Positions 41,213 to 51,343 of a stretch of DNA of 64,000 bases are shown in pieces; within the stretch, counting starts at the first letter, position 1; each line of letters starts with the position of its first letter. The notes under the pieces were generated by a model. It was not told the origin of the DNA. It searched no databases and saw only the letters and a list, made by a program, of their open reading frames with translations. The position numbers were made by a program, and so were the translations under genes. The stretch is from Paenibacillus caseinilyticus (GTDB lineage: Bacteria > Bacillota > Bacilli > Paenibacillales > NBRC-103111), in assembly GCF_027533645.1 (NCBI RefSeq), contig NZ_JAQAGY010000010.1, positions 124,001-188,000 on the forward strand, given 5' to 3'.

Positions 41213-42373
41213 TCATACGGTAGCGCTGTTCACCGGTACGGCTCCCGCCCGGCTCTTGAGGAGCTGGATCGTAAAGGACGTCTCACCGGGCCGCGATTCG
41301 CAGACCAGCCGGCCGGCATGCTGCTCAACGAGCTGCTTGCAGATGGCAAGGCCTAGACCGGTTCCGGTCGATTTACTGGTAATGAAGGGCGAGAAGAGCT
41401 TGTCTCTAACATCGGGAGGAATGCCGGGACCGTTGTCCGTGACGCGAATACAGGTATGCTCCCCGTCTTCGTAACCTTGTATCGCAATCAGCTTGGGGGA
41501 GGAGGGGTCCATGCTCTGGACCGCATCAATGCTGTTGTTGATGAGGTTCACGAGCACCTGCTGCATGCCTACATGCTGCACACTGAGGCGGATGTTCTGG
41601 CAGTCGACCCCGGAATGCAGCTCGATGCCTTCGCTGCTGAGGCGGGGGGCAACGAGATTGACGATCCCGTGGATGAGCTCCTCCATGCTGACTTCCCGGA
41701 AGGGCTCCTCCTGCTTGTGCTTAGAGAAGTTCAGGAAGTTGTTGATATGCATCTGGATCGTGTTGAATTCCTCTTGAATGATCGAGACATAGTGTTGGAC
41801 GGCGCCTGCCGACTCTGCGGGTATCTTTGAGGTCAGCAGCTTCAGGAATCCGGAGATCGTGGTGAGCGGGTTGCGGATCTCATGCGCCATGCTGGCCGCC
41901 AGCTTGCCGGCCATCTGAAGCCTCTCTTTGTGCATCTGGGTCATTGCGGAGTCGAACTGCTTCTGGGAGTGCTCCCAGAAGCCCGAAGAGATGACATACT
42001 GGATCTCATCGATCCGCGCATGGATCTTCGGCATATACACAGCCATATCTTCACCTGTGGCCAGGCCCTTCTCGTACCATTCGCACGCCGCCGAGGTGAG
42101 AAGCGAACGCCAGAGATGGGAACTCTGAAGAAGGTGCGTCGGAGGGGTGCTGATCGACAAGTGATAGCGGCAGAGCGCAGGGATGATCGGGTACAGCGGA
42201 TGCAGTTCTAAAGGGACATGCCAGTCCGTGACAAGCTGATAGTAGGAATCCGCCGTGCGCTCGAGCTCAGTGAAATCGTATCTGCCCGGATACCTCTCGT
42301 CCACCTCGCGGGTCCACTGGCTAATGATGAGGTTCTTTTGCGATAACAGCAATCCTTGAAGGTTAGTTGACAT
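41213..42373 (-). CDS. Soluble sporulation-type sensor histidine kinase
   Basis: Cytoplasmic kinase of 386 aa, without transmembrane helices. The N-terminal 150 residues are a helical sensor I cannot name, somewhat like RsbRD-N domains. The dimerisation/phosphotransfer box is ASMAHEIRNPLTTISGFL with phospho-acceptor His164, as in KinA-E and other Spo0F-directed kinases. ATPase motifs: LINNSIDAV (N-box), DNGPGIP (G1) and TGTGLGLAI (G2). The gene lies 27 bases downstream of the Sda homologue on one transcript, which points to the sporulation phosphorelay. There is no response regulator beside it, usual for orphan phosphorelay kinases. Confidence 0.9.
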   Translation of the reverse strand: MSTNLQGLLLSQKNLIISQWTREVDERYPGRYDFTELERTADSYYQLVTDWHVPLELHPLYPIIPALCRYHLSISTPPTHLLQSSHLWRSLLTSAACEWYEKGLATGEDMAVYMPKIHARIDEIQYVISSGFWEHSQKQFDSAMTQMHKERLQMAGKLAASMAHEIRNPLTTISGFLKLLTSKIPAESAGAVQHYVSIIQEEFNTIQMHINNFLNFSKHKQEEPFREVSMEELIHGIVNLVAPRLSSEGIELHSGVDCQNIRLSVQHVGMQQVLVNLINNSIDAVQSMDPSSPKLIAIQGYEDGEHTCIRVTDNGPGIPPDVRDKLFSPFITSKSTGTGLGLAICKQLVEQHAGRLVCESRPGETSFTIQLLKSRAGAVPVNSATV

Positions 42374-42400
42374 CCTGCCTGCTTCTGCTCCTTTTGTGAA

Positions 42401-42538
42401 TCAATCCATATGGAGTTGTCTGCGGTCGATTTCATCCCGCAGCAAGCGGACGAAGCTGGGCTCCAGTTTCAAATCGAGAGCGAGGAGGTACGCCTCCAGC
42501 AGATCTTCATCCGATAATTTTTCAAGGGAAGGGTTCAA
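42401..42538 (-). CDS. sda: Sda-like inhibitor of sporulation histidine kinases
   Basis: A 45-residue helical-hairpin protein whose core KLSDEDLLEAYLLALDLKL and FVRLLRDEIDRRQL closely follows Bacillus Sda, which binds the DHp domain of KinA/KinB and blocks sporulation while DNA replication is disturbed. TTG 42538 is the start: GGAGG lies 8 bases upstream, and the length then equals that of known Sda; a longer reading to 42622 has no supporting site. It precedes the kinase gene by 27 bases. No clear DnaA box was seen upstream. Confidence 0.85.
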   Translation of the reverse strand: MNPSLEKLSDEDLLEAYLLALDLKLEPSFVRLLRDEIDRRQLHMD

Positions 42539-43074
42539 GCTTGTAACCTCCAAAGGACAATTTCTCGCGATGATCAGATGAGTCGTCGTGTCCATTCCTG
42601 CTATCTGATAGTCGCTGATCACGCATGGACTGCCTTAGGCAGAACAGCCGTTAAGAATACACTCACGGCAGCCCGGCAACCATGGAACGATTCGTTCGGT
42701 AGGCCCGTGGCTTTGCGTCCTTCCCTTTAGAGAAGTTTGCCTTTGTCGGAAGCTATAATTCTATTGTATTGATTCCGGGCAGATTTGTATAGACTTCCGG
42801 ACTACGTTTCGAGAGATTCTGGCAAAATGTTTTGGGGCAGTGGGGGGCATGACCACACCTGGCGATAACAAAATAAATGGAAATAAATTCAATAATATCA
42901 GAGGTAAGAGAATGGGGACGTTTGGGGATGGGGAGGAACCGGGCAGCAGCTATAGGTCCGCAGACCGAGCCGGCCGCACCACCGCAGGAGACGCCGCATA
43001 TTCGCTAGCCGGTGAGGTTGGGCTCCAGTGCAGGTGAAGCTGCCTGAATAATCTATACATGGCATGGAATGACC

Positions 43075-43125
43075 AGAGCCCCTTTTGCTGCTCCTTGGGG
43101 AAGGAGCGGCAAAAGGGGCTCTTGG
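43075..43125. terminator. Strong hairpin, probable terminator of the small gene at 43139
   Basis: AGAGCCCCTTTTGC and GCAAAAGGGGCTCT enclose a second stem GCTCCTT/AAGGAGC. The 540 bases before it (42539-43074) contain no gene I can support, only an isolated TATAAT at 42754. Confidence 0.75.
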
Positions 43126-43138
43126 GAATGGGGTATGG

Positions 43139-43297
43139 TCAGGTCGCTAGCGATTCGTCGGCGAGCAGGTAATAGAATTCCCCGTCGGTTCCGTGAACGA
43201 TAATGCGGCCTTCCGCATCCGTCTCCATGTCGAGCACTTCCAAGGGATAGAGCACATGCAGTTCCCGGGTCAATCTATGTAGGACATGATATTTCAT
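43139..43297 (-). CDS. Small protein, unknown function
   Basis: A 52-residue protein (MKYHVLHRLTRELHVLYPLE to LLADESLAT). ATG 43297 is 9 bases after GGAGG, which rules out the longer readings. Short strands and an acidic turn (METDAEGRIIVHGTDGEFYYLL) suggest a small beta-rich fold. No family is recognised. Confidence 0.65.
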   Translation of the reverse strand: MKYHVLHRLTRELHVLYPLEVLDMETDAEGRIIVHGTDGEFYYLLADESLAT

Positions 43298-43569
43298 GAT
43301 GGCGGGCCTCCGAGTGAAGGATAGGGCCGGGTGCAGCCCCTCTTCCCCTATCATAGCGGGGGGAACATGGATTTCACCAGAAGTACATAATGGAAATGAA
43401 CGTTCTTCCCGGGAGACCATGACTGAAGAACGTATCATCCCAATAGAAGCGTATCATGGAACCATCACCCGCGAGGCATTGAAGGAACAGGCATCCCTGT
43501 GGGATAGTGGAGGGACAGGGGGCCGGCTATACGGGCCGGACTCCAGAACCCGAGAGAGGAGCATGCAGC

Positions 43570-44193
43570 ATGCCATCCCGAATCATGCATTTGATCATAG
43601 CGGACGGCCTGGCGGAGGAGTTTGGATTGGCCTCATCAGGAGCCCTGCTGCTTGGTTCCTTGGCTCCCGACGCGGCGAAGCCGGATGCGGCCAGGTCCGA
43701 AGCAGCCCATTTTGCCGGCCGCCGTTATATCGCCTACGGCGCTTTCCTGCAGCAGTACGCCCACCGGATGCCCGATCTGTATCTCCTTGGCTATCTGTCG
43801 CATCTCGTCGGAGACGATATTTGGTCGATCTTCGTGCATGCCGGCGGCGTACGCGCCCGCATTATGGAACAGCCGGCGCTCGCCAAAGCCTATTACCGCG
43901 ACTTCCTGCTCTGCAATGCGAAGCTGCTGGACGCTTATCCGGGGAGGCGAAGGCTCTATGATACCTTGGCTGCAGCGGAGTTTCCGCAGCACGGGGTGCA
44001 GGAGCAGGCGGACGGCGCCGCTCTGCAGGAGCTGAAGCGCAGGGCGCTGCAGGATTTTGACTATCCCGCGGCCCATCTGGCCGAGGAGCTGCAGCTCCTC
44101 TCGCTGGAAGACGTGCGCCACGGCATGGACCTCTGCATCCAGCGCTCGCTGGATTTGTGCCGGTCCTGGTTCGGCAGCGCCGCGGCAGGCTAG
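43570..44193 (+). CDS. Zinc-dependent phospholipase C family protein
   Basis: A 207-residue protein with the metal-site pattern of the bacterial zinc phospholipase C fold: early MPSRIMHLIIAD, LLLGSLAPDAAKPD, the YLLGYLSHLVGDD motif and helical C-terminus. There is no signal peptide, unlike secreted toxins, so it is likely a cytoplasmic relative of unknown substrate. ATG 43570 follows GAGAGGAG. Its stop overlaps the stop of the converging AAA ATPase gene. Confidence 0.82.
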   Translation: MPSRIMHLIIADGLAEEFGLASSGALLLGSLAPDAAKPDAARSEAAHFAGRRYIAYGAFLQQYAHRMPDLYLLGYLSHLVGDDIWSIFVHAGGVRARIMEQPALAKAYYRDFLLCNAKLLDAYPGRRRLYDTLAAAEFPQHGVQEQADGAALQELKRRALQDFDYPAAHLAEELQLLSLEDVRHGMDLCIQRSLDLCRSWFGSAAAG

Positions 44194-44915
44194 CCGTCTT
44201 CCCCGTCTTCCATGAACAGCTCATGCAGGAGCCGGTCGCGGTTCTCGAGGAACTGGCGGGTCAGTACATAATGGGCCGTGTCTTCATAGCGGATGGGGGC
44301 GATCGGAGTCTCATCGAAATTCAGGATGCGGGCGCCGGGGTACCCGAGGAGAATCGGGGAATGCGTGGCAATGATAAACTGGGCGCGGTCTTCGAGATTC
44401 TTCATGATGCGCAGGAGTGCGAGCTGGCGTGCGGGCGAGAGGGCGGCTTCGGGCTCGTCGAGCAGGTACACCGCTTTCTCCCCGAACCGGTGGAGGAACA
44501 GGGAGAGGAACGACTCTCCGTGGGACTGGTGGTGCAGGGATTTGCCTCCGTAATGACGCAGCGACATGGGATGCTCGTCGAGATGGGAGGCGAACTGGTA
44601 GAACGTCTCCGCCCGCAGGAAGAAGCCGCTTGTCACCTTGGGCAGCCACGAGAGACGCAGATACTCCCCGAGCGCCGAGTGGGAAGCATCGACTTCGTAG
44701 CTGTTGTTGCGCCCGCCGCCGGCTGTATGGAAGCCGCACTGATAGGCGATGGCTTCGAGCAGCGTGGATTTGCCCGAGCCGTTCTCGCCGACGAAGAACG
44801 TGATGCTGCCTGTGAAGGAAATCGTATCGAGATGCCGGACCATGGGGATCGTGAACGGATATCCGGAGTCGTCCTCGATGCGGCTGCGGACCAGGGAAAC
44901 TTCGCGAAGGTACAA
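44190..44915 (-). CDS. AAA-type ATPase (SMC/RecF-like)
   Basis: A 241-residue ATPase with Walker A FFVGENGSGKSTLLEAIAYQ near residue 45, a Q-loop region, signature-like HGESFLSLF, Walker B AVYLLDEPEAALSP and H-loop IIATHSPILLGYPG. It lacks the long coiled coil of SMC and looks like the stand-alone family annotated as AAA ATPase. Start TTG 44915, 9 bases after AGGAG; the TTG at 44924 is too close to that site. Function unknown; it could act in DNA repair or defence, but no partner nuclease is adjacent. Confidence 0.85.
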   Translation of the reverse strand: MYLREVSLVRSRIEDDSGYPFTIPMVRHLDTISFTGSITFFVGENGSGKSTLLEAIAYQCGFHTAGGGRNNSYEVDASHSALGEYLRLSWLPKVTSGFFLRAETFYQFASHLDEHPMSLRHYGGKSLHHQSHGESFLSLFLHRFGEKAVYLLDEPEAALSPARQLALLRIMKNLEDRAQFIIATHSPILLGYPGARILNFDETPIAPIRYEDTAHYVLTRQFLENRDRLLHELFMEDGEDG

Positions 44916-45129
44916 CGTTTTCAACTCCTATACATGCGTTTTGAGGCTTGCGCTCGCTTGATTCCAGTCTACTCGGTCAAGCATAAAAATCCAAATAAAA
45001 ATCCGAAGCATTATCCGGGAAGGGCGGTTGCGGCTGTCTCCCAGACGCGGTATGATGAATAGGATACCTCCCGGATGGGAAGCGGACGGGAACGTCCGGA
45101 CCGGGAATTACGGGAAGGAGGCTGGAACC

Positions 45130-45390
45130 ATGGTGAAGAGAAGAGGCGGAGCGCCGGCGCCGAAGCCCAGCAGTGAAGAGAAGCCGGCTACACTGAAGGA
45201 CCTGCTGGGTGCGGATGTGCTGCAGAAGCTGAAAGCGCAGTCCGAATCCATGAAGGCGGAGGCCGAGCAGCAGAAGGAAGAAGCGAGGAAGCGGGCGGAG
45301 GAAGCCAGGAAGGCGGAGCAAAAACGCCTGGATAACGACTTCGGGCATCTGCTGTCGAACTCGGACCCCAACTGGCGGAAATTCAAATAG
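45130..45390 (+). CDS. YqkE/DUF3886 family protein
   Basis: An 86-residue, highly charged protein: Ala/Pro-rich N-terminus, LKDLLGADVLQKLKAQ, then a long Glu/Lys/Ala coiled coil (about 38-72) and the conserved end DFGHLLSNSDPNWRKFK. Common in Bacillales; function unknown. ATG 45130 follows GAAGGAGG. Confidence 0.88.
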   Translation: MVKRRGGAPAPKPSSEEKPATLKDLLGADVLQKLKAQSESMKAEAEQQKEEARKRAEEARKAEQKRLDNDFGHLLSNSDPNWRKFK

Positions 45391-45427
45391 TCCCGGGTCA
45401 TCCGTTGACCGGGACATCTGTAAGAGC

Positions 45428-45453
45428 AGCAGGCTTGCCGGCCTGCTTGTTTG
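45428..45453 (+). terminator. Terminator after the DUF3886 gene
   Basis: AGCAGGC and GCCTGCT with a 6-nt loop, then TTGTTT; an additional imperfect stem lies at 45391-45415. Confidence 0.65.
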
Positions 45454-45572
45454 GCGCTGGAGCCATTTTCCATCCGCCGGCCGCTCCTGAATTTGGGTGA
45501 AGTGGGAATAGTACAGGGGATCGGATTACACGTCCGGCCATGCTATTCTACCAGCGAGGAGTGTGTTGTTCC

Positions 45573-46361
45573 ATGCGCCACAAGGCCCTGATCGGCATCT
45601 TGTCGGCCGGGTTAGTGCTGGCCGCCCAGCTAGCGGGACCGCAAGCAGCCGTATCCGCGGACGGCGGGTTTCACTTCGGCTTCAAGAAGTCGTCGAAAGG
45701 CATGCCCCCCTCTATTGACCAGGAAGGCTTCAAGCCCCTGCTGAAAAAGTACGACGCGGTATTCACCGGAGATCCCGCCCAGAAGGAGCTCTACCTGACA
45801 TTCGATAACGGGTACGAGAACGGATTCACCGCGGGCATGCTCGATACGTTGAAGGAGAAGGGCGTGCCGGCCATCTTTTTTGTGACCGGCCACTATATCG
45901 AGAGCCACCCGGAGCTGCTGAAGCGGATGGCGGCGGAGGGGCATCTGATCGGCAACCATTCGTGGCATCATCCCGATATGAGCGCCATCTCGGCGGAACG
46001 GATGAAGGAAGAGCTGCTGCGGGTGAAGGAGGCGGTCGCGGAGGTGGCGGGACAGAAGGAGATGCGCTACCTGCGGACGCCGCGGGGCATCTTCACGGAG
46101 CGGTCGCTGTCCGTGTCCAAGGAGCTGGGACTGACGAATGTATTCTGGTCGGTAGCCTACAAGGACTGGGATACGACGGACCAGAAGGGCGCCCAGTACG
46201 CTTTCGACAAAGTCATGGCCCAGCTGCATCCGGGAGCGGTTATCCTGCTGCATTCCGTATCGAAGGACAATGCGCAGGCGCTCGGACGCATCATCGATGA
46301 GGCGCGGGGCCAAGGATACCAGTTCAAGAGTCTCGATGAGATGAAGGTTCATACGCCGTAG
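45573..46361 (+). CDS. pdaA: PdaA-type delta-lactam-biosynthetic deacetylase
   Basis: Exported N-acetylmuramic acid de-N-acetylase needed for muramic delta-lactam in the spore cortex. 262 aa, nearly the length of Bacillus PdaA. ATG 45573 opens a signal peptide (KALIGILSAGLVLAAQLAG). NodB-fold motifs: LTFDNGYENG (catalytic/metal Asp78, with the Asn typical of PdaA in place of a second Asp), HSWHHPD (His129 and His133), and late PGAVILLHSVSKDN. It stands alone before the peptide-transport operon. Confidence 0.93.
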   Translation: MRHKALIGILSAGLVLAAQLAGPQAAVSADGGFHFGFKKSSKGMPPSIDQEGFKPLLKKYDAVFTGDPAQKELYLTFDNGYENGFTAGMLDTLKEKGVPAIFFVTGHYIESHPELLKRMAAEGHLIGNHSWHHPDMSAISAERMKEELLRVKEAVAEVAGQKEMRYLRTPRGIFTERSLSVSKELGLTNVFWSVAYKDWDTTDQKGAQYAFDKVMAQLHPGAVILLHSVSKDNAQALGRIIDEARGQGYQFKSLDEMKVHTP

Positions 46362-46493
46362 CAGAGCGTACTCCTGCGTTAGAGGAAGTCTCGGAGGCGG
46401 GAGCTCTCATAGGTCCAAAGGTGCAGGCAGTTGCTGCGCCTTTTTGGCGTACGAATCAACCTCCTGAATAATCCCAAATTATAAAAATATTAG

Positions 46494-46522
46494 ATGACAA
46501 TTTCTTCCTCACCTTATACAAT
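46494..46522 (+). promoter_or_regulatory. Promoter of the peptide-transport operon
   Basis: ATGACA (46494-46499), 17-base spacer, TACAAT (46517-46522). The leader then contains the 18-bp palindrome AAGATTCTTAAGAATCTT (46550-46567) and a 7-bp hairpin (46573-46592). Confidence 0.65.
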
Positions 46523-46579
46523 GGTCATACGCAATTATGAAGTTCTCTTAAGATTCTTAAGAATCTTTAGATTACGGAA

Positions 46580-46594
46580 GATACATTCCGTATC
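46580..46594. promoter_or_regulatory. Palindrome GATAC-N5-GTATC in the opp leader
   Basis: Perfect 5-bp arms around ATTCC, overlapping the TACGGAA/TTCCGTA hairpin, 34 bases before the first gene. Same design as the elements at 1732 and 7087. Confidence 0.4.
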
Positions 46595-46627
46595 AACGCG
46601 GGCTATTCCCTAAGCGAGGTGTTCGTA

Positions 46628-47596
<969 letters not shown>

Positions 47597-47626
47597 GTCG
47601 TCCCTTTCGGAGGAGGAGAGAATCCT

Positions 47627-48619
47627 ATGAGCGTTCCACTGCTGACAGTGAACCAATTGAAGAAAAGCTTCCCATACGGGAGCGGCGCAGCGGCCGGTCT
47701 GGTCCGCGCGGTCGACGGCGTCAGCTTCACCGTATACGAAGGCGAGACCCTTGGGATCGTCGGCGAATCGGGCTGCGGCAAATCGACCGTGGGCCGTCTT
47801 GTGTTGCGCTTGCTGGATTTGACCGATGGTGAAATAAACTTCGGGGGTAAGGACATCGCCCGGATGAGCCAGCGCGAGCTGCGGCCCTACCGGCGGCAGA
47901 TGCAGTGCGTGTTCCAGGATCCTTACGCTTCGCTCAACCCCCGTTTGACCGTAGGTCAGACGGTAGCCGAACCGCTGATGGTGCAAGGCAAGCTCGGTCG
48001 CAAGGAAGCGGCGGCCCGCGCGGAGAAGCTGCTCGACCAAGTGGGGCTCGGGGCAGCCTCCGCCGCCCTCTATCCCCATGAGTTCTCCGGCGGACAGCGG
48101 CAGCGGATCGCCATTGCGCGGGCCATTGCCCTTCAGCCGCGGCTGATCGTGGCGGACGAGCCGGTCTCGGCGCTCGATGTGTCGATTCAGGCGCAGATCG
48201 TGAACCTGATGAAGGATCTTCAGGAACAGACTCGGGTGTCCTATCTGTTCATCTCGCACAACCTCAGCATCGTCAGCCATATCTCCGACCGCGTCGCCGT
48301 CATGTACCTCGGCCGGATCGTGGAGCTGGCTTCCAGAGACTCGCTGTTCCAACGTCCGCGGCATCCGTATACGCAGGCGCTCCTCTCATCCGTACCTGAG
48401 CCGGAGGTGGACCGCCGCAGGGAACGCATCATCCTGCGCGGCGAAGTGCCCAGCGCGGCGAACCCGCCGTCCGGCTGTCCGTTCCATCCGCGCTGCCCGG
48501 TCGCCGTAGAGCGCTGCAGCCGGGAGGTTCCGGCCTACCGCGAAGTGGACCGGGGCCATATGGCCGCCTGCCATCTTGCCGAGCAAGCCACTGCAGCCAG
48601 GCCGCTGTCTGCCGTCTGA
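47627..48619 (+). CDS. Peptide ABC transporter ATPase, OppF/DppF type
   Basis: Second ATPase subunit, 330 aa, ATG 47627 after GGAGGAGAG. Walker A GESGCGKS, signature FSGGQRQR, Walker [13 protein letters not shown], and the C-terminal [14 protein letters not shown] typical of oligopeptide transporters. It pairs with the OppD-type subunit encoded 30 bases upstream. Confidence 0.95.
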   Translation: MSVPLLTVNQLKKSFPYGSGAAAGLVRAVDGVSFTVYEGETLGIVGESGCGKSTVGRLVLRLLDLTDGEINFGGKDIARMSQRELRPYRRQMQCVFQDPYASLNPRLTVGQTVAEPLMVQGKLGRKEAAARAEKLLDQVGLGAASAALYPHEFSGGQRQRIAIARAIALQPRLIVADEPVSALDVSIQAQIVNLMKDLQEQTRVSYLFISHNLSIVSHISDRVAVMYLGRIVELASRDSLFQRPRHPYTQALLSSVPEPEVDRRRERIILRGEVPSAANPPSGCPFHPRCPVAVERCSREVPAYREVDRGHMAACHLAEQATAARPLSAV

Positions 48620-48656
48620 TAGTATGCGTTAACATCCCATTGTGAGGAGAATGTCC

Positions 48657-50321
48657 ATGTCCACGTTTATGAAGTTCCCGTATTCCCGTCCGGCTGCGGC
48701 TGCGATGTCCGCTTTCTTGTCCGCCGCCTTGCTGCTGGCCGGCTGCTCATCCGGCGACGGGGCCAAGGCACCGTCCGGCGAACAGGCCCAGCCGGCTGCA
48801 GACGCCAAGAAAGAGAAAGCCGACGGAGGCGAGATCATTTGGGCTTTTCTGGCCGACCCGCAGGGCTTTAGCGACTTTTGGGCGACGACGACAAATTCCA
48901 GCGAAGTCATTGACCTGGTGACGAGCTCGCTGTATCACCACAGCTCCAAGCAGGAGCTGGAACCCGATCTCGCCACCGGACAGCCGGTCTTCTCCGAGGA
49001 TAAGAAGGAGATGACGGTGAAGATCCGCACCGATGCGCTCTATACCGACGGCAAGCCGGTCACCGCGGATGATATCGTCTTTACCTACTCGGTTGCGCTG
49101 AGCCCGGATAATAACGGACCGCGCAAAGGGGTATTCGAGCCGCTGGCCAAAGTGGAGAAGGTCGACGATGCGACGATCAAATTCACGTTCAAGGAGCCGT
49201 ATGCCGGCTATATCGACCTCATGGCCTACAATATTTTGCCGAAGCATATTCTTGGGGATACGCCGGTGAAGGATATGGACAAGTCGGCGTTCATCAAGCA
49301 GCCGGTCGGCTCGGGGCCCTACAAGCTCGAGGAGTGGAAGCAGGGGCAGTATCTGCGCTTCGTGCGCAACGAGAAATATTACGGCGGCAAGCCGGCGATC
49401 GAGAAGATTACGGTGAAGATTATACCGGATGCCAACGCCACCATGGCGCAGCTGCAGACCGGAGAGGTGACGGCAGGTCCGGTGCCGGCGGACAATCTGG
49501 ATGTGATCGAGCAGTACGCGAAGACATCGGGCAAGATTAAGCTGCAGAAGGGCATCAAGTCCTCGAGCTACCTGTACGTGGCGTGGAACGAAACGAACCC
49601 GCTGTTCCAGGACAAGAAAGTACGGCAGGCGCTGACCATGGCCATTGACCGGCAGGGCATCGTGGAGGGCGTAGCGGAAGGCCAGGGGATGATCGTCCAC
49701 AGCCAGACGCCTCCGACGTATTGGAGTTACACCGACAATGTGCCGAAGTTCGCGTTCGATGCCGAGAAGGCGAAGACCGTGCTGGCGGAGGCCGGCTGGA
49801 AGGATTCGGACGGCGACACGATTCTCGACAAGGACGGGAAGAAGTTCGAGTTCGAGATGCAGGTGAACCAGGGCAACAAGGTACGCGAGAAAGCGGTTAC
49901 GGTCATTCAGCAGCAGCTGAAAAAAATCGGAATCTCGGTACAGCCGCGGGTCGTCGAGGGATCTGCTTTCTCTAAAAACTTCCAAAGCAAGCAGTTTGAA
50001 TCGATCTTGTACGCCTGGAATATCAACGGGGACCCGAATCCGAAGGGCATCTGGCACTCCGCCGAGATCGAACACGGGCTCAATACGATCTCCTATAAGA
50101 ATCCGGAAGTCGACAAGCTCATCGACGAGGACCTGAGGACCTTCGATATGGGCAAGCGCAAGGAGCTGCTCGGCAAGATTGATGCGCTGATCGCGGAAGA
50201 CCAGCCGTACACCTTCTTGTACTCGCCGACCGCGACCGTCGCGTATCCGGCCAATCTGGAGGGCTTCAACCCTGCGCGCGATTCCTTGAAGGAAGTGGAA
50301 AAGTGGTATTTTACCAAGTAA
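48657..50321 (+). CDS. Peptide-binding lipoprotein, OppA/DppA type
   Basis: Extracellular receptor of the peptide importer, 554 aa, solute-binding family 5. ATG 48657 is 8 bases after GAGGAG. The lipobox LLAGC follows a typical signal helix. Family marks: DGKPVTADDIVFTY, VGSGPYKLEEWKQGQYLRF, VRQALTMAIDRQGIV. Peptides or nickel complexes are possible ligands. It is the third gene of the operon. Confidence 0.94.
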   Translation: MSTFMKFPYSRPAAAAMSAFLSAALLLAGCSSGDGAKAPSGEQAQPAADAKKEKADGGEIIWAFLADPQGFSDFWATTTNSSEVIDLVTSSLYHHSSKQELEPDLATGQPVFSEDKKEMTVKIRTDALYTDGKPVTADDIVFTYSVALSPDNNGPRKGVFEPLAKVEKVDDATIKFTFKEPYAGYIDLMAYNILPKHILGDTPVKDMDKSAFIKQPVGSGPYKLEEWKQGQYLRFVRNEKYYGGKPAIEKITVKIIPDANATMAQLQTGEVTAGPVPADNLDVIEQYAKTSGKIKLQKGIKSSSYLYVAWNETNPLFQDKKVRQALTMAIDRQGIVEGVAEGQGMIVHSQTPPTYWSYTDNVPKFAFDAEKAKTVLAEAGWKDSDGDTILDKDGKKFEFEMQVNQGNKVREKAVTVIQQQLKKIGISVQPRVVEGSAFSKNFQSKQFESILYAWNINGDPNPKGIWHSAEIEHGLNTISYKNPEVDKLIDEDLRTFDMGKRKELLGKIDALIAEDQPYTFLYSPTATVAYPANLEGFNPARDSLKEVEKWYFTK

Positions 50322-50367
50322 AGGAAAGCGGCCGCCGCTCTACCCTAACCGATAGGAGGGGAACCCC

Positions 50368-51339
50368 GTGTCCCGCTATATCCTGCAGCGACTCATCAAT
50401 GCGATCCCGATTTTGATTGGGATCACGATCATTTCGTTCGCCATCATTCACATGGCGCCGGGCAGCCCGCTATCGGCTTTCCTGGAGGATCCGACCATCA
50501 AGACGAGCGACAAAGAGAACCTGATCCGCTCCTACGGGCTCGACCAGCCGATGTACATCCAGTACTGGAAGTGGGTCAGCGGGATGGTGACGGGTGACTT
50601 CGGAACCTCGTTCCTCAAGAACCAGGAGGTCTCGGACCTGATTATCGACCGGCTGCCGAATACGCTGCTGCTGACGATCACCAGCCTGGCGATCTCGCTG
50701 CTCATCGCTCTTCCGCTCGGCATCCTATGCGCGCTGCGTGTGGATTCGCGGCTCGACCGCCTCGTCTCGTCCCTGACCTTCGTCGGGATGTCGGTGCCGG
50801 CGTTCTGGCTTGGTCTCATGCTCATCATGTTCTTCTCCGTGAAGCTGGGGGTTCTGCCTTCCGGCGGACTTCAGACGGTGGGGGGTTCCTTCAGTCTTGG
50901 AGACCGGCTGCAGCATCTGGTGCTGCCTCTGTTCACTATTGTGTGCGGTGAGGTGGCGATCTGGACCCGGTATGTGCGCTCGAGCATGCTAGAGGTCATC
51001 CATCAGGACTATATGCGGACCGCCCAGGCCAAGGGACTGCGGGACGGCCGGGTGCTCGGCGTGCATGGGCTGCGCAATGCGCTCATTCCGCTGGCGACGC
51101 TGTTCGGCCTCTCCCTGCCGGGACTCTTCGCCGGCACGCTGATCGTCGAGACGATCTTCTCCATCCCCGGGATGGGGCGCTTATTCACCGAAGCGGCTTT
51201 CCAGCGGGACTATCCGGTGATCTTCGCCATCACGACGATCTCGGCGTTCCTGTACGTGCTAGGCAGCATTCTCGCCGACATCTCCTACGCGTTCCTGGAT
51301 CCGCGAGTCAGTTATTCCACTAAAGCAGCAAAGGGGTAG
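50368..51339 (+). CDS. Peptide ABC transporter permease, OppB/DppB type
   Basis: Membrane subunit, 323 aa, six helices, starting at GTG 50368 after AGGAGGGG. The N-terminal MSRYILQRLINAIPILIGIT and EAA loop DYMRTAQAKGLRDGRVLGVH identify it. Confidence 0.95.
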   Translation: MSRYILQRLINAIPILIGITIISFAIIHMAPGSPLSAFLEDPTIKTSDKENLIRSYGLDQPMYIQYWKWVSGMVTGDFGTSFLKNQEVSDLIIDRLPNTLLLTITSLAISLLIALPLGILCALRVDSRLDRLVSSLTFVGMSVPAFWLGLMLIMFFSVKLGVLPSGGLQTVGGSFSLGDRLQHLVLPLFTIVCGEVAIWTRYVRSSMLEVIHQDYMRTAQAKGLRDGRVLGVHGLRNALIPLATLFGLSLPGLFAGTLIVETIFSIPGMGRLFTEAAFQRDYPVIFAITTISAFLYVLGSILADISYAFLDPRVSYSTKAAKG

Positions 51340-51343
51340 TCTT

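Noticed and set aside
42840-43037. 65-codon frame in the gap between sda and the small gene at 43139
   Set aside because: No ribosome binding site of good spacing, no fold-like pattern, composition like non-coding DNA.
43420-43961. Frame starting MTEERIIPIEAYHGTITREA
   Set aside because: The first 30 codons look plausible, but the frame soon runs over the phospholipase C-like gene in a shadow frame and its binding site is poorly spaced.
44190-44193. Overlapping stops of the phospholipase-like and ATPase genes as a possible error
   Set aside because: CTAG naturally supplies a stop on both strands; both proteins end at normal lengths.
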